Shown here in pieces: positions 46,634 through 63,450 of a stretch of DNA of 64,000 bases. A program made the translations under genes and the position numbers. Under the pieces are notes generated by a model. That model worked only from the letters and a program-made list of their open reading frames with translations. It did no database searches and was not told where the DNA came from. Origin of the DNA: Adineta steineri (Eukaryota > Rotifera > Eurotatoria > Adinetida > Adinetidae); NCBI GenBank assembly GCA_905250115.1, contig CAJNOI010000010.1, positions 436,768 through 500,767 on the forward strand, read 5' to 3'. The stretch's first letter is position 1; the number at the start of each line of letters is the position of its first letter.

Positions 46634-47138
46634 AATTTTTATCTGTAAATTATTTTCATTTATTTATTATTCATAAAAAATATATACGTTTTATAATCTT
46701 ACCAATCAATGAAATATGTTTGCTTTGTTAACCTTTGAAATTGTTGTAACTCAAAATGAAATAATAACAAAAATACGAATTCACTGTCTTTATATACATA
46801 ATAAACTGACTGTAAAGTGTTCTTACATATCTGTTGGGCAATAACCACCCTCGATATGTTGTTCTTTTTTATATGTTGACGTAAAAAATAGTGCGTAACA
46901 TTCTAAGTCAAAATTATTTTTTTTATTAAATTCATTTAAAAAAAAGACACATCATTTTATCTCTAATATGAATTCACACAGATTATTTCTCCTAAATATA
47001 TCGTACATAAAAAAAAAGAAACATGAACTCAGATCAGTCGGCAAGGTAAAAAAATGGAATGTATAATAATAATAAGAAAAAGAATAATAAGAATGATTGA
47101 AGAACATTATATACAAATATAAAAAAAAACAATTGATT
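46634..47138. other. Intergenic between Ly6-like and vWA genes
   Basis: 505 bp, AT-rich, minus-strand genes on both sides. TTTACAG on the minus strand, 10 nt before the vWA ATG, is acceptor-like. No ORF with a domain. Confidence 0.5.
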
Positions 47139-47810
47139 CTACATAATCGAATGTATAAAAAATGATATAAAACATAAGCATAAAACAATTATATAATTTG
47201 TCGATGATCGTATTCCTGAGTTACATCCATCACGTTCATCACAAAAACAATAGATTGGTTCATCTGTTTGTACGTACCATGGTCGATAAGCAAGACCCTA
47301 AAATTAAAATATATTCATTTTTTCCGCAAATATTTATAAAAAAAATAAAACATACAACATAGCTATCTGTTGCTGTCCAACATCCATTTTCTCTAACAGT
47401 TGGCATCTCAGGTCGAACAGCTTCTATCTGATTAATACAACCACGAACATAATTAAGTTCACCTAAAATAAATATTTTGTTTTTCGACTAAAAAAAATCA
47501 TTATGATTTTACCATCAGGTGAACGTTCAATTATTTTAACACATTTACTTCCACCTGGTGCAATACAACGTTTCCAACGCATTAATATCCAATCAATTTT
47601 AGCACCACAACCAGGACGATTGCTGTGACATTCATAACAATCCAAGTAGAATCCATTTAAATAATCAAATAATTGTGGAACTTCAGGTTGAGCTTAAAAA
47701 TAAAAAAAAAATATTTTAATTAAAACAAAAAATATCAATTATTCTTTACCTTTATCCACAAATATTGATAGAAACAAAAACAAACAAATAGATGAACTCC
47801 ACATTTCCAT
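47139..47810 (-). CDS. Ly6/quiver-like GPI-anchored protein
   Basis: Four exons, about 150 residues. Signal peptide MEMWSSSICLFLFLSIFV, then a cysteine-rich domain: LDCYECHSNRPGCGAKID, RCIAPGGSKCVKIIE, NYVRGCINQ, NGCWT, and YCFCDERDGCN. CYEC at the start, the RGC segment and the terminal CxCxxxGCN match the quiver/sleepless branch of Ly6 three-finger proteins. The C-terminus (NYIIVLCLCFISFFIHSIM) is hydrophobic with no basic tail, as for GPI attachment. Quiver homologues modulate ion channels or receptors; the target here is unknown. Divergent with U2SURP (193 bp). Confidence 0.8.
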
Positions 47811-48003
47811 CAGATATTAAAAAAAAAGAAATTGAAGGTGAAAAGGAAACAAAACGATGACATACAGTAATCAAATCAAACAACGCTACACTCTATGATA
47901 AGAATCAAAGATATTATTGGTTGTTTTCATCAACCAATAGAATACTATTATCTACACAAACAAATATAAACTGTCGTTGTCCTCCTTTGAAAATAGTCAA
48001 CGT
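47811..48003. promoter_or_regulatory. Divergent promoter region (Ly6-like and U2SURP)
   Basis: 193 bp separate two divergent starts. It contains CAACCAATAGAATA around 47932-47945, with an inverted-CCAAT look (ATTGGTTG at 47917). No TATA box obvious. Confidence 0.4.
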
Positions 48004-53145
<5,142 letters not shown>

Positions 53146-53622
53146 ATTTATTTAAAACAAAAATAACAATTTTGTTTCTTCTTTCTATGTGTAATTATTT
53201 TTTGTTTAACCAACTATATTGTACGAACATATATACGTGTACATAAATAGAAAAATTTTCTACCTGTTCTTTTATATATTACTTTACAGGTTATACATGT
53301 GCGTATTTGTTCGGAACAAAATAAAAAAATACATAAAGAGTATACAGGAGAATGGACTAATTGTGAAAGAGACGTACATTTTTTTCTAATATAGTCAACA
53401 ACGTTATATTTTTTTCTTTTCTTTTATATGAAACAAGACTAGTTCTTGCATTTTTTTTGCTTTTTTCTTTCTTTCTTTCTTCCGCTCTCTCTTTCTCTGA
53501 AAAAGACTGGAGCTACATCAATCATCTCTTACACATTCTCCTAAGTATTAGCTCGATCATTTCCTATTCAAAGCAGACAGCAACGAACGGAAATACAGCA
53601 CACATCAGTTGGTGTTCGATCG
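53146..53622. other. 3' UTR of U2SURP and intergenic
   Basis: AT-rich sequence with pyrimidine runs (53455-53500). No gene seen. Confidence 0.5.
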
Positions 53623-53630
53623 TATAAAAG
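53623..53630 (+). promoter_or_regulatory. Candidate TATA box of the FAM20C gene
   Basis: TATAAAAG, followed by GC-containing CCGAGGGAG, 527 bp before the FAM20C start. It is the best TATA match in a long 5' region whose remainder (53631-54156) is AT-rich and would be 5' UTR. Not proven. Confidence 0.4.
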
Positions 53631-54156
53631 CCGAGGGAGAAAAAGTTGAGTATTAACACATAGAATCATGACCCCTCGATGTGACAGCAGTATAAGATAG
53701 ATTTCTAGTAAGAGAACAAAATCTAATATTTTTCCACTATTATTTTAATACAGCTACTAACAATTATCTATAGCATCTGTTATCAAATGTACTTTTTTCT
53801 TTATTTTTATTGTCTATTTTCTATTATGTTTGTTCGTAGATAAAATGCGAACATTACGAAATGCATTTAGCACCATCAACGGAAATCGGAAGTTGACATC
53901 GTGTTTCGCGTTCTTTTATATATTCTCTCTAACAGAATATAATTGTGTATTTTAAAGAAGAAGAAGAAACGATCAAACGATTAAGCATTTAATTTGTATT
54001 GTTGTTCGTAGCATTAAAAGAAAAAAAAAAGAAAGAAGAGCGAACGCGCGAGATAGAAAGCAGAAAAAAAAGAAACATATTTAGATATTATTTCTTTTAT
54101 ATCAGATAGAAAAAAAATGATACATTAAAACAACGTTGTTCGTCTGTAATAAATGA

Positions 54157-57100
54157 ATGCGGCATATACGTCTACGATTACGAACCTCAATTCTTTTTAT
54201 ACTGGCTACATTAACAATATTCTTTTTAATTACACTTAATACATTAATATGGTCAACAAACGAACTTGAACAAGTCGAAGAAAATCGAGATATACCAATT
54301 CCACCTGGTGTTATACCGTTTTGGTCAGCCATTAATCATCAAAATATCTATGATATACATGCAACATCAGTTAATACCATATTTGTTCGACCATCAAATA
54401 TAAGTCAACGCCGTGTTGAAGAACTTTATGAATTAATACGTAATGCAAAAAATGATGACACTCAATCTGTAGATAAAGAAAAATTATTTCCGATTGATTC
54501 GACATGGAGTTTTGATAAATTAGTTGAACAACAACAAGCACATGACAATGATGACACAAATAAACAGACACCTGAAACACATGCTGATACAGCTGATTCA
54601 GCAGCTAAAACAACAACAACAACAATACGTCCTGATTTAACAACATCAGCAAAAAGTGTTAGTGAATATGATAAAATTCAATTAAGAAATTATGTTCATC
54701 AATCTCTAGCTAAATGGAAAAAAGAACATCAAAATGATAAAATTATTAATTTAGCTGATCTTATGCATGATGAATTATTACGTGATGAGCCATCGTAAGT
54801 TTAGCTCCTTTTCTTATCTGAAAACATTTACCGTTGTTTTTTTTCTTCTGTAAGAAATATGAAACCTTTGCATATTTTTAAGCAATTATTTGCACACGTA
54901 TAACATTTGCTTTAGAAAGTATATTATGAATCCATGATTTGTCATGAAAAACAATGAAGAATTATTTAAAGATTTTATTAATAACATATTGTTCACTTAT
55001 ACATCTCTTATGATTAAAGCACTTTTCTATTGTATAGAAGACATACTTAACAGAATGATTTCTTAATTGTCTATGAATAGTTAGGGTTCCTTTTTCTTTT
55101 TAAAGTATGCATTTTTACATGATGAAATATGTGTTATATGATACGTTCGAATGTCTTCGATGTCTTTTTCTCGATTATAAGAAGAGAAATATCTTGTATT
55201 ACTTCTAATGATAGTAAATAGAAATGACAACTAATAAATGTCTTTTTAAACATATATATATAACTCATTATTCACGAGCTATAAATCTTTCTAATGATAT
55301 TTTTAGTGTACTCAAAAAGTGAGTACACTTGTATAGTCGATCAGTGTATCCGGTCGTTTACACGATAACTTGCGAAAGGAGAGTCCGATTGTAATGAAAT
55401 TTTGTACAAAATTCAGTCTCATGAAGCTCTCGGTCAAGTTCCAAGTTGAGCCATTGCCGAGTTATTGCAGAAATACTAATGTTTCTCGATGAGTTCCATA
55501 TACACTTTTTTGCAGTACACATAACTCTCGGATAAAATCCGAAGTTACCGTATTTATTTATAAGTTTTGTTTAAAAAATTACTTATTTGTTAAACCTCGA
55601 GAAAATAATTATGTATATCACATCATTATAAAAACATTTATTATTATTCAAAAGGTCATCTTGTTTTTCGATGACTAAAAAAATAAATCTAAATTTATCG
55701 ATAAATAATGTATATATTTTCTTAACAAATAAATCATTAGCTAATAAGATTGACTTTATATTTATCATTCAGGAATTCATAATATAGAAAAATATTCTAT
55801 TTGTGATTAAATACTTCATATGATATATTTTCTTGTATAAATAATAATTTAACAACGCCATCTGCTATGAATTGAATAATCTCTGGAACAGCTGGTTGAT
55901 AAATAATTAAACATTATCTTTATTGTTAAAAGAGAAATAAGGTTTTTTGTATATCATATAATCAAATATTATGATTAATCAAGATTAATTATATAAGAAA
56001 ATTTTCATTTGATTTATTCTCTTAGGAGATTGAATACAACATGGTATGAATTTATGAAAACAGTTAATAATTTGCGTGTATATGATCCAAATAGTTCAGA
56101 ATTTAAACGTCTTTTAAATCATTTACAAAATGGTGAAGTTATTGAAGCAAGTAAGAAAATAAATATTCATTTGTTCGTATTTATTATTTCAACTTTTTCT
56201 CTTAGGCGAAATGTCTCAAGGTACACAAATTAAAGTTATTTTCGATTTACCCGATGGTTTTGAAGCACTTTTTAAGCCATACAGGTGAATAATTGATTTT
56301 ATTATATTTCAATTTTTCTTTTCTTTTATCCATTAGAGTACCGCGTAATTACCAGACATTACCAGATCATTTCTACTTCAGTGATATTGAAAGACATCAT
56401 GCTGAAATAGCTGCTTTTCATTTAGACAAGTAAATTTAATTTTGTCTTATTAGTTTGCATATATAAATATTTTTCTTTAATAAGAATTCTTGGTTTTTAT
56501 CGTGTTCCACCATTAATTGGACGTTTAGTTCATATAACACGAGATATTCATGAAAAAGCAACAGAAGAATTAGCAAAAACATTTTTTATATCACCAGGTA
56601 AAATTCCGAAAAAATCCTTTTTTAGTTTATTATTTGAAAATTTCTAGCAAATAATACTTGTTTTCGTGGTCATTGCTCGTATTATTGTGATACATCTCAT
56701 GCTGTTTGTGGTAAGCCAGGTGATCGATTAGAAGGTTCAATACAAGTTCTTCTACCACGACCACCAGAAATTGAATGGAAAAAGATTACACATCCATATC
56801 GTCGTTCATATAGTGCAATAAGAAAAGCTAAATGGGAATCAAACGAAAATCATTGTTATGATGAAGTTTTTTTAAGTCAGTTAAATCTAACTATATTCTA
56901 CTATAGAATAATAATATTAATTTCTTTTAGATGACGATTATCATAATCGTCTATTACTCGATATGATGGATTTATCAGCATTTGACTTTCTTATAGGTAA
57001 ATAGCTTTGTCTACACATTACAAATGACAGTCATATATCATTAGTTTTCTATAGAAGTTATATAATTCTCAAGTGATTTGTTCCCGACTCGATTAGATCC

Positions 57101-57600
57101 TTAATATGAAATCTTGAAAAATGATTAACGATAGAGATTTTATTGAAAATATACGAGTTACTATTCTAATTAGCGACAAGATAGACATGTAAAATCAAAC
57201 TAATTATATGATTCTAATGAATTTTTTTTTCTTAGGTAATATGGATCGTCATCATATGATGCGTATTCAAACATTCGGTGCTAATAGTGCTCTAATTCAT
57301 TTGGATAATGGTCGAAGTTTTGGTCGATATGATCATGATGAATTATCAATATTAACACCTATACGACAATGTTGTCTATTTCGTTATTCAACGTTTGCAC
57401 GTTTATATCGTGTATATCGTCAAGGTCTTTCAACATTACTTTCACGTTCATTAGAAAATGGTGAACAACTACGAAAGATTCTTGTTGATGAACATTTGAC
57501 CGCTATTGATCGACGTTTAGGAATTCTTTTTGCACATTTAGATACTTGCATTAAAACTTATACAGTGAAAGGGGTTATGATAGATGATGGTATTGATTAA
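54157..57600 (+). CDS. FAM20C-like: FAM20C-like secretory-pathway kinase
   Basis: Golgi kinase that phosphorylates secreted proteins on S-x-E in known homologues. Type II protein: RHIRLRLR then a membrane segment [21 protein letters not shown], a Ser/Thr/Asp-rich stem, then the kinase domain. Landmarks: [21 protein letters not shown], the glycan/cysteine region [20 protein letters not shown] then [32 protein letters not shown] (catalytic Asp), [20 protein letters not shown] (metal Asp) and [12 protein letters not shown]. These follow FAM20C rather than FAM20B. Active-site residues are present. A 1.2-kb intron (54799-56024) separates stem and kinase parts and carries a MITE. An ATG four bases earlier (54153) opens a 28-codon ORF in another frame. 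Confidence 0.93.
55306..55520. mobile_element. TA-flanked MITE in a FAM20C intron
   Basis: The left end GTGTACTCAAAAAGTGAGTA matches the complement of the right end (GTGTACTGCAAAAAAGTG). TA dinucleotides adjoin both ends (55304-55305, 55522-55523). About 215 bp with GAAATTTTGTACA inside, as common near Tc1/mariner ends. The left terminus also contains a small palindrome AGTGTACTCA/TGAGTACACT. Confidence 0.55.
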
Positions 57601-57775
57601 ATTGAGTGTGACTGATAATTACGGCATATAATTCCAACAGTGAAAAGTGTTTTTTTTTCTTTTTCTGGTTTATTTTCCTGTTAGAAGCATATTTGTTTTT
57701 TTGTTGTTGTTGATTTCTTTTATTTTTTTCCTTGTAACAAAGATTTTATTAATTATTAAAAAAACAAAGTTGGTT

Positions 57776-60700
57776 CTAGGAGATAGTACATAATTTAGAT
57801 TTGGATTTGGATTTGGGTTTTAATGTCTGTAATTCATTAACAGCACGAACAAAAGGAACAAATTGATCACGATATAATTGTTTTTGATATTTTTCATGAT
57901 ATCGTTGTTTAACATCGTTATATTCAATTTGCCAGTCAGGTCGAAGACATTCTCCATAAAGAAGAAGATCTGTACCATATTTAAAATCATATATATTACT
58001 TAGTTGTTGATCAATTTGATTATCTGAAAACCATTGGGTAATATCTTTTTTTGTCCACTTTTCTACTGGTTTCTTTAAAGGTTTTGCATTGGATTCCGGT
58101 TGATTTTTTTCATCCAATTTTGTCAAATTATTTTCATCAGGTTTTGTTAAATTATTTTCATTAGGCTTTGTTAAATTATTTTCTTCAGGTTTTTTTTGTT
58201 GAGTTGTAGTTTCGACTGGTTTAGTTTCTGTAACCGATGGACGTTTAGTTTCTGTAACTGATGGAGGTTTATTTTCTGTAGTTGATGACGGTTTATTTTC
58301 TTGTTGTGTTTTATCTTCAAAAATAAGTTTCATTAGTTCATTAACTGTTTCATCAAATGGTTTTTTTCCAAAACGAATATATTGTGGACCAACAATACGA
58401 ACACCTAACCAACCAGTTGCTGTAAATTCTTTTTTGACATAGATTGGTATAAAACGTTTTTTGAGAGAATCTTTTGCATACATTACTTCTTGTCGGCATG
58501 ATTTACTATCTTGATAATCTTTTGACATTAAAAACAGGAGAAGATCCGCTTTTTCAATTGCTTCACCAATTTCCTCCCATAAGTCTTCTGTATGACAATA
58601 TGCAAAATCTACCCAAATATCCAAACGCTTATCTATAAAACGAGAAAAAATATCATTATTTCTAGTAGAACTCTTTTGTTTTTCTCTACAAATGAAATGT
58701 ATTTATATTTTTATAACAGAGTAAACATTAGAAGTGCTACATTACTTTTATTACTTTAATAAAGTAATAACAAGATAACAGATATAATATTAAGTCATAA
58801 ATGTTGTTTTATAGTCAATTGTTATATTCTAGAATTCATTAGATATACTGAGTATATAGAAAAGACACAGTATGAGAGGATTATATTAAATCCTAACTGT
58901 GATACCGACAGAAAGTCCATCGAAAATTGGAATATTCACAGGAACTTGGATAGAGAGAGTTGTTTAGGGAGTAAGACGTAACATGAAATCAATTTCCGTT
59001 GAACAATTAAAATGAAAGTTAGGCCTGGCAGCCTAATATATGAGAAGACATGCAATCGTTAACTCGAAATATTTTTCTTTACTCTTATGAGTTATTTCTT
59101 ATTAATAGTAATAATTTATAATTGCTTTTATCTTTATTACTTTTCATAATTATTACTTCTAGTACAGCAAAAAGTAATGTAACACCCTCAGTAAACATCT
59201 GGGAAATTTCTTATTTTCTGAGTTTTTCTCACGTTCGATCTATCTAAACTTCTTCATGAGTAATTTTTGATAGATAATAAATTTTATAATCACCTTTTTG
59301 AAGTGCATCAACAAATTGATGACAAAAATCTGAATCCGCATGTGAATAACTAACCATCACATGCATTCGATGGACCCTACTAGTACCACTTTGATTTAGT
59401 GCTTGAGTATCAGGATCTACTGTTGATCGAGTAGCTCGAGCTAAAATTGTAAAACATAACAAAATAATCATAAATAATTTACTCTTTTTATTGATACCTG
59501 GATTATTTTCATCAAGATTCCATAGAACTCCATTAGCTGCTTTTGTTAATGATGACAAAGGTCTAGGTATATATTGTTCAACTGTATTTGCTCCATCATC
59601 AATAACTAAACTTTTAACTGTGATTAAAAATTTTGGATATGATTTTAATTCATCAATATATTCGTCATGAAATGATATACTCCATAGAATATTAAATAAA
59701 GCAATTAATGTTAATTGATCAAGATCATCATCAGATGCTAATGCACCACGAAATTTAGTTAATAATTTACAAAAGAATTCAATTTTAGTTTTAGCTTCCA
59801 TTCCTTTAACATTTGATTCATTTAAAACATATTTTAATATTTCATCATGTACACAAAGTTTTGTTAAAACAAGAATTGGTTCACTTACATGAAATCCTCC
59901 ATATTTATAATTTACTGATTGACCAGCATCAACAGCTAATTGCATAAGTTGATCAAGAATTTTACGAAGATAATCTAAATCTTCTCGATTTTCTTTAGGT
60001 TCTGCTAATAATGATACAGCCATACAATAGACTAAACGTAATTCAGGATATACATCATCTTGATTTGTTTTATTTGGATCAAGTACTCGTTTTTTAAAAT
60101 TTAAGAGGATAGCTAAACAATTTGCACTATTCAATACTTTAACACCCTTTTCATGTCTTGCTAAATTCTCTATTATATGTAGGCATACACGTTGAATAGT
60201 AAGAGGTAAATCTTCCATTGATATCCATCGTAAAACATATTCTGGACAATTTGTTTCAATCAAAGTTGGAACTAAACTAGTATCATCAACTAAACTCCAT
60301 ATAAAATTTAATATAGCCTTAATCAATTCTGGCATATTACTATGATGAACATTTTGTTTATTTCTATCAACATATTCAAGAAGTAAACGAATATTTGGTA
60401 TAAAATTTTGTAATTCATTTTTTTTAAATACAATACATTCAACAGTTGTTAAAATACGATATATAATTCCTTGTAAAATTCTTGCTGTATGTGAGAATAA
60501 TTCAATAGGACATTTTTCATTAAGAAAATCTGTTATAAGAGATAATGCTAATAATTCAAATGAACGAAAACATACAGTACGAGCATACTTAGGATTATTT
60601 TGGAATACTCCAGCGAGATCGAGGTTTTCTTCTGCATCATCCAATGTAGTAAATATGTCTTGAAGTAAACTGCTTGAAAGAATATTCAACGCATTTTTTA

Positions 60701-61229
60701 TTGAAAGTATATCATTAATATAAAGTTTTAATGTTGCTTGTAATGCATCGAATATTTCAGTAGGTTGAGTAAGTTTAGTTAGATCTCGAATTTTATTTTT
60801 TATCAATTCAATATATTGAAAAATAGTTGAGTCAATTGGTTCATCATCTTTTGCTTTTTTTAATATAATTTGACGAAGATTTGAAAATAATGTCGGCAGA
60901 TCATTTGGTAAATCAGTTGTTTTTGTTGAAGTAGGAGCTTCTGATAAGAAAATAACTAAAGAAAAATTCTAATTTTACAAGGAGGAATTGATTAATCGAT
61001 GAATAAATTTTTTTTTCAGTATTGACTTAAAGATTGATTTAATTGATGTATATTTGATTTCTATAGTAAATATTATTTTTTTCTTAGATATAGTTTAACT
61101 ATGCTGATATATTTACTTTTCTATTTGTTCAAAAATTTTTAAATGTCTAGGAGATATTATTTCATTAACACGCAATTCGAATAGCTTACCTTGAGTTGTT
61201 CGTCGTTGTGTTTTACGCGATTCTGCCAT
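57776..61229 (-). CDS. ARM-TIR-SAM protein with polybasic CaaX tail
   Basis: Four or five exons, about 870 residues. Exon 1 is MAESRKTQRRTTQ. Residues of about 60-520 are helical repeats (armadillo-like: ILVLTKLCVHDEILKYVLNE, PLSSLTKAANGVLWNLDENN). A TIR domain follows: HVMVSYSHADSDFCHQFVDALQK joined through a 655-bp intron (58637-59293) to DKRLDIWVDFAYCHTEDLWE, LLLFLMSKDYQDSKSCRQEV and RFIPIYV. The Glu of CRQEV sits where NADase-type TIRs have the catalytic Glu. Then a Thr/Glu linker with three (P)xENNLTK repeats (58105-58195) and a SAM-like helical module (VEKWTKKDITQWFSDNQ, GTDLLLYGE). It ends KPKSKSKSKLCTIS, a CaaX box. The domains recall SARM1 but in another order. NAD cleavage and prenylation are predictions. 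Confidence 0.87.
58729..59190. mobile_element. hAT-like MITE splitting the TIR-domain coding region
   Basis: 462 bp flanked by the 8-bp duplication GTAAACAT (58721-58728, 59191-59198). Ends are 21-bp inverted repeats: left starts TAGAAGTGCTACATTACT, right (complement) TGAGGGTGTTACATTACT; the mismatches are all transitions. TAGAAGTG/TGAGGGTG resemble hAT termini (CAGGGGTG type). No ORF. A palindrome TTATTACTTTA/TAAAGTAATAA lies just inside the left end. Confidence 0.85.
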
Positions 61230-61714
61230 TCAAATACTTGCAAATTAATAAATTTGCACCGTATTTTTAATATAGGCAAGATGAGGTATGTGTGTATGTT
61301 TTTTTTTCTTCTCTGTTAACAACTGATTCATTTATAATGTTTTCTCCATGGTGAAGAATCAAAAATGTTACATTGAAAGAATGGCAAGTGTTCTCTCAAC
61401 GTTATTTTTACATAAGAAAATAAGAATAAAATAAGTTGTTTTTTTTTTAAATTAAAATAATGAATGTCCTTTTTGTTCATAATGACGAATAAAGTATTTA
61501 TGATGTTTTTCTTAAAGACTTTCGACAAGTAAATGTATATATTTAGAATTTTTTTTTCTTTCGAACACGATGACCGTACAATTCATAAAAGAAAGAAAGA
61601 AAGAACGAAAAGAAGAAAAACTGAACACAACATAATTTAAAAGAGAAAGAAAAAGAATAATGAAATCGAGGCAGATTTGTATATATTTAAATGTACAGAT
61701 CGAACAAAATTATA
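61230..61714. other. Intergenic between STAM 3' end and TIR gene start
   Basis: 485 bp, minus-strand genes on both sides, AT-rich with A/G runs (61590-61660) that will be STAM 3' UTR. The AG at TTTGCAAG, 7 nt before the TIR gene ATG, is acceptor-like. No gene. Confidence 0.5.
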
Positions 61715-63450
61715 TTATTGCGTCTCACTATAAGCTGTTGAAGGTGGTTGTTGTTGTTGTTGAGGCATCATATTCGGAGGCATTGAATACATCATATGTT
61801 GTTGTAAATTAGGATCAACATAATATGCTCCTGCTGGTTGTTGTGGAATATATGGCATAGAGGGTTGTGTTTGTGTAGGTATTTGATTATTATAAATTTG
61901 TTGAGGTTGATACATCATCGGTGGTGGTGGTTGCTGTTGTTGTTGTTGCGGTGGTATTTGTTGTTGTTGTAAACCTGGATGAACTTGATAATAGGGTTGA
62001 GGTGGCACTTGTGATTGTTGTTGATACATTTGATTAGCAAGTTGAACTGCATTTGTTTTTGCTTGTGCTGCTCGTATACGACCTTCTTCCATAAGACGAT
62101 GATATAAATCCATTGCTTCACGTAAATTTTTATTTAATTCTTCTAATTGTACATGTTTACGATCAACTTTTTCAAGTTCATGATCAATAAGTGGACCCAT
62201 GGCATAACATGTATCTTCAAGCATAAGCATTTCATTTGAATCAGCTTCAATTTCACCGGTTGGATCAGCATTTTGTAACATAGCTAAACAACGATCAATA
62301 AAACGTTCATCAATAACAATTTGATCTTTAATAATTTCATTCTGACGTTGTTGTTTTTGATTTAAATCCTATAAAAGAAAAGAAAACAAACTATCTTATT
62401 AAAATATTTCTAATTTTTGTACATTAATTGTTTTGTTAGTTGTTCCATTCGATTGATTTGGTGAATCAACTTGTTGTTGAAGATTTTTAGTAACAAAATT
62501 AGCTGGAAATAATCCTTCAACTCCATTATTAATTCCTTTCCACCAATGTTGATCAGTGTCATCAGTAATGATTAATATATCACCTGCTTTAAATGTAACT
62601 TCATTGTCTTCAGCAGCTTCAAAATCATATAATGCTTTAGCTTTTTTTTCATTTCCACTTGTATTTATTGTTGTTGTTGTTGTTGTTGGATTTGATGAAT
62701 TTGATTGTTGCATTGATGGATAAAGAGAATTTGACATGGTTTGTTGAGGTTTTGATTGGGTTGCTTCTTGCATTGATAAAGCGACTATAATTTAAAAATA
62801 AATATATTTTTTGTGTTTCTTTAAATAAAAACTTACTAGCTTTTGCAAATTCTTCTTCTTCTCGTTTAGCTAATAAATCTTCTTGAGTTCTTCGTGAAGC
62901 AACTGTTGCTACTGTTGGAGCTACTGTTGATAATGGTTGATTATTAGAACCATCAATAAATGTATAACCTTTTTCTGTTGTTAATTTCTTATAAGTAGCA
63001 CTAAGCATAGCATATTGTGCTTTATCTTTAAATTCTGGATCATCCATCCATTGTTTTATTAATGAACCTATACGATTTCGTACTATATTTTCTGTTCGTG
63101 TATCGTCAATAATTTCAACTAGTACATTCATCGTTGCACGTGATGTAAATAGTTGATGAAATTGTTGACCACAATTTTTTACAGCGGCATCAAATAATAT
63201 TAATGTATTCATTTGTAATTTTGTTTTACGAGTTTGTTTAAGTCGTTTTAATATTTGATCAAGTAATTCATTTGGTTTAACTTGCCCATTTTTAACATAA
63301 TCGCAAACCTCTAAAAAGAAAATTAAATTTAGAAAAGTTTATAATTTTTTTCTTGTTATTTTTCTTACCTAATATTCTATCCCAATTTTCTTCACTATTA
63401 TTTTCATTTGTTGCTGCTTCAAGAGCAATTTGAAAAGATTTTGCTGCCAT
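61715..63450 (-). CDS. STAM: Signal-transducing adaptor STAM (ESCRT-0)
   Basis: Partner of HRS in the ESCRT-0 complex that sorts ubiquitinated cargo on endosomes. Five exons, about 550 residues. VHS domain first (NWDRILEVCDYVKNGQVKPN, LILFDAAVKNCGQQFHQLF, IGSLIKQWMDD, YKKLTTEKGYTF), then a UIM (QEDLLAKREEEEFAKALSM), an SH3 domain (KKAKALYDFEAAEDNEVTFK, DQHWWKGINNGVEGLFPANF), the GAT-like coiled coil (LEDTCYAMGPLIDHELEKVD) and a Pro/Gln-rich C-terminus. The layout is exactly that of STAM1/2. An in-frame readthrough of the intron after the VHS/UIM exon ends quickly, supporting the splice. Confidence 0.95.
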
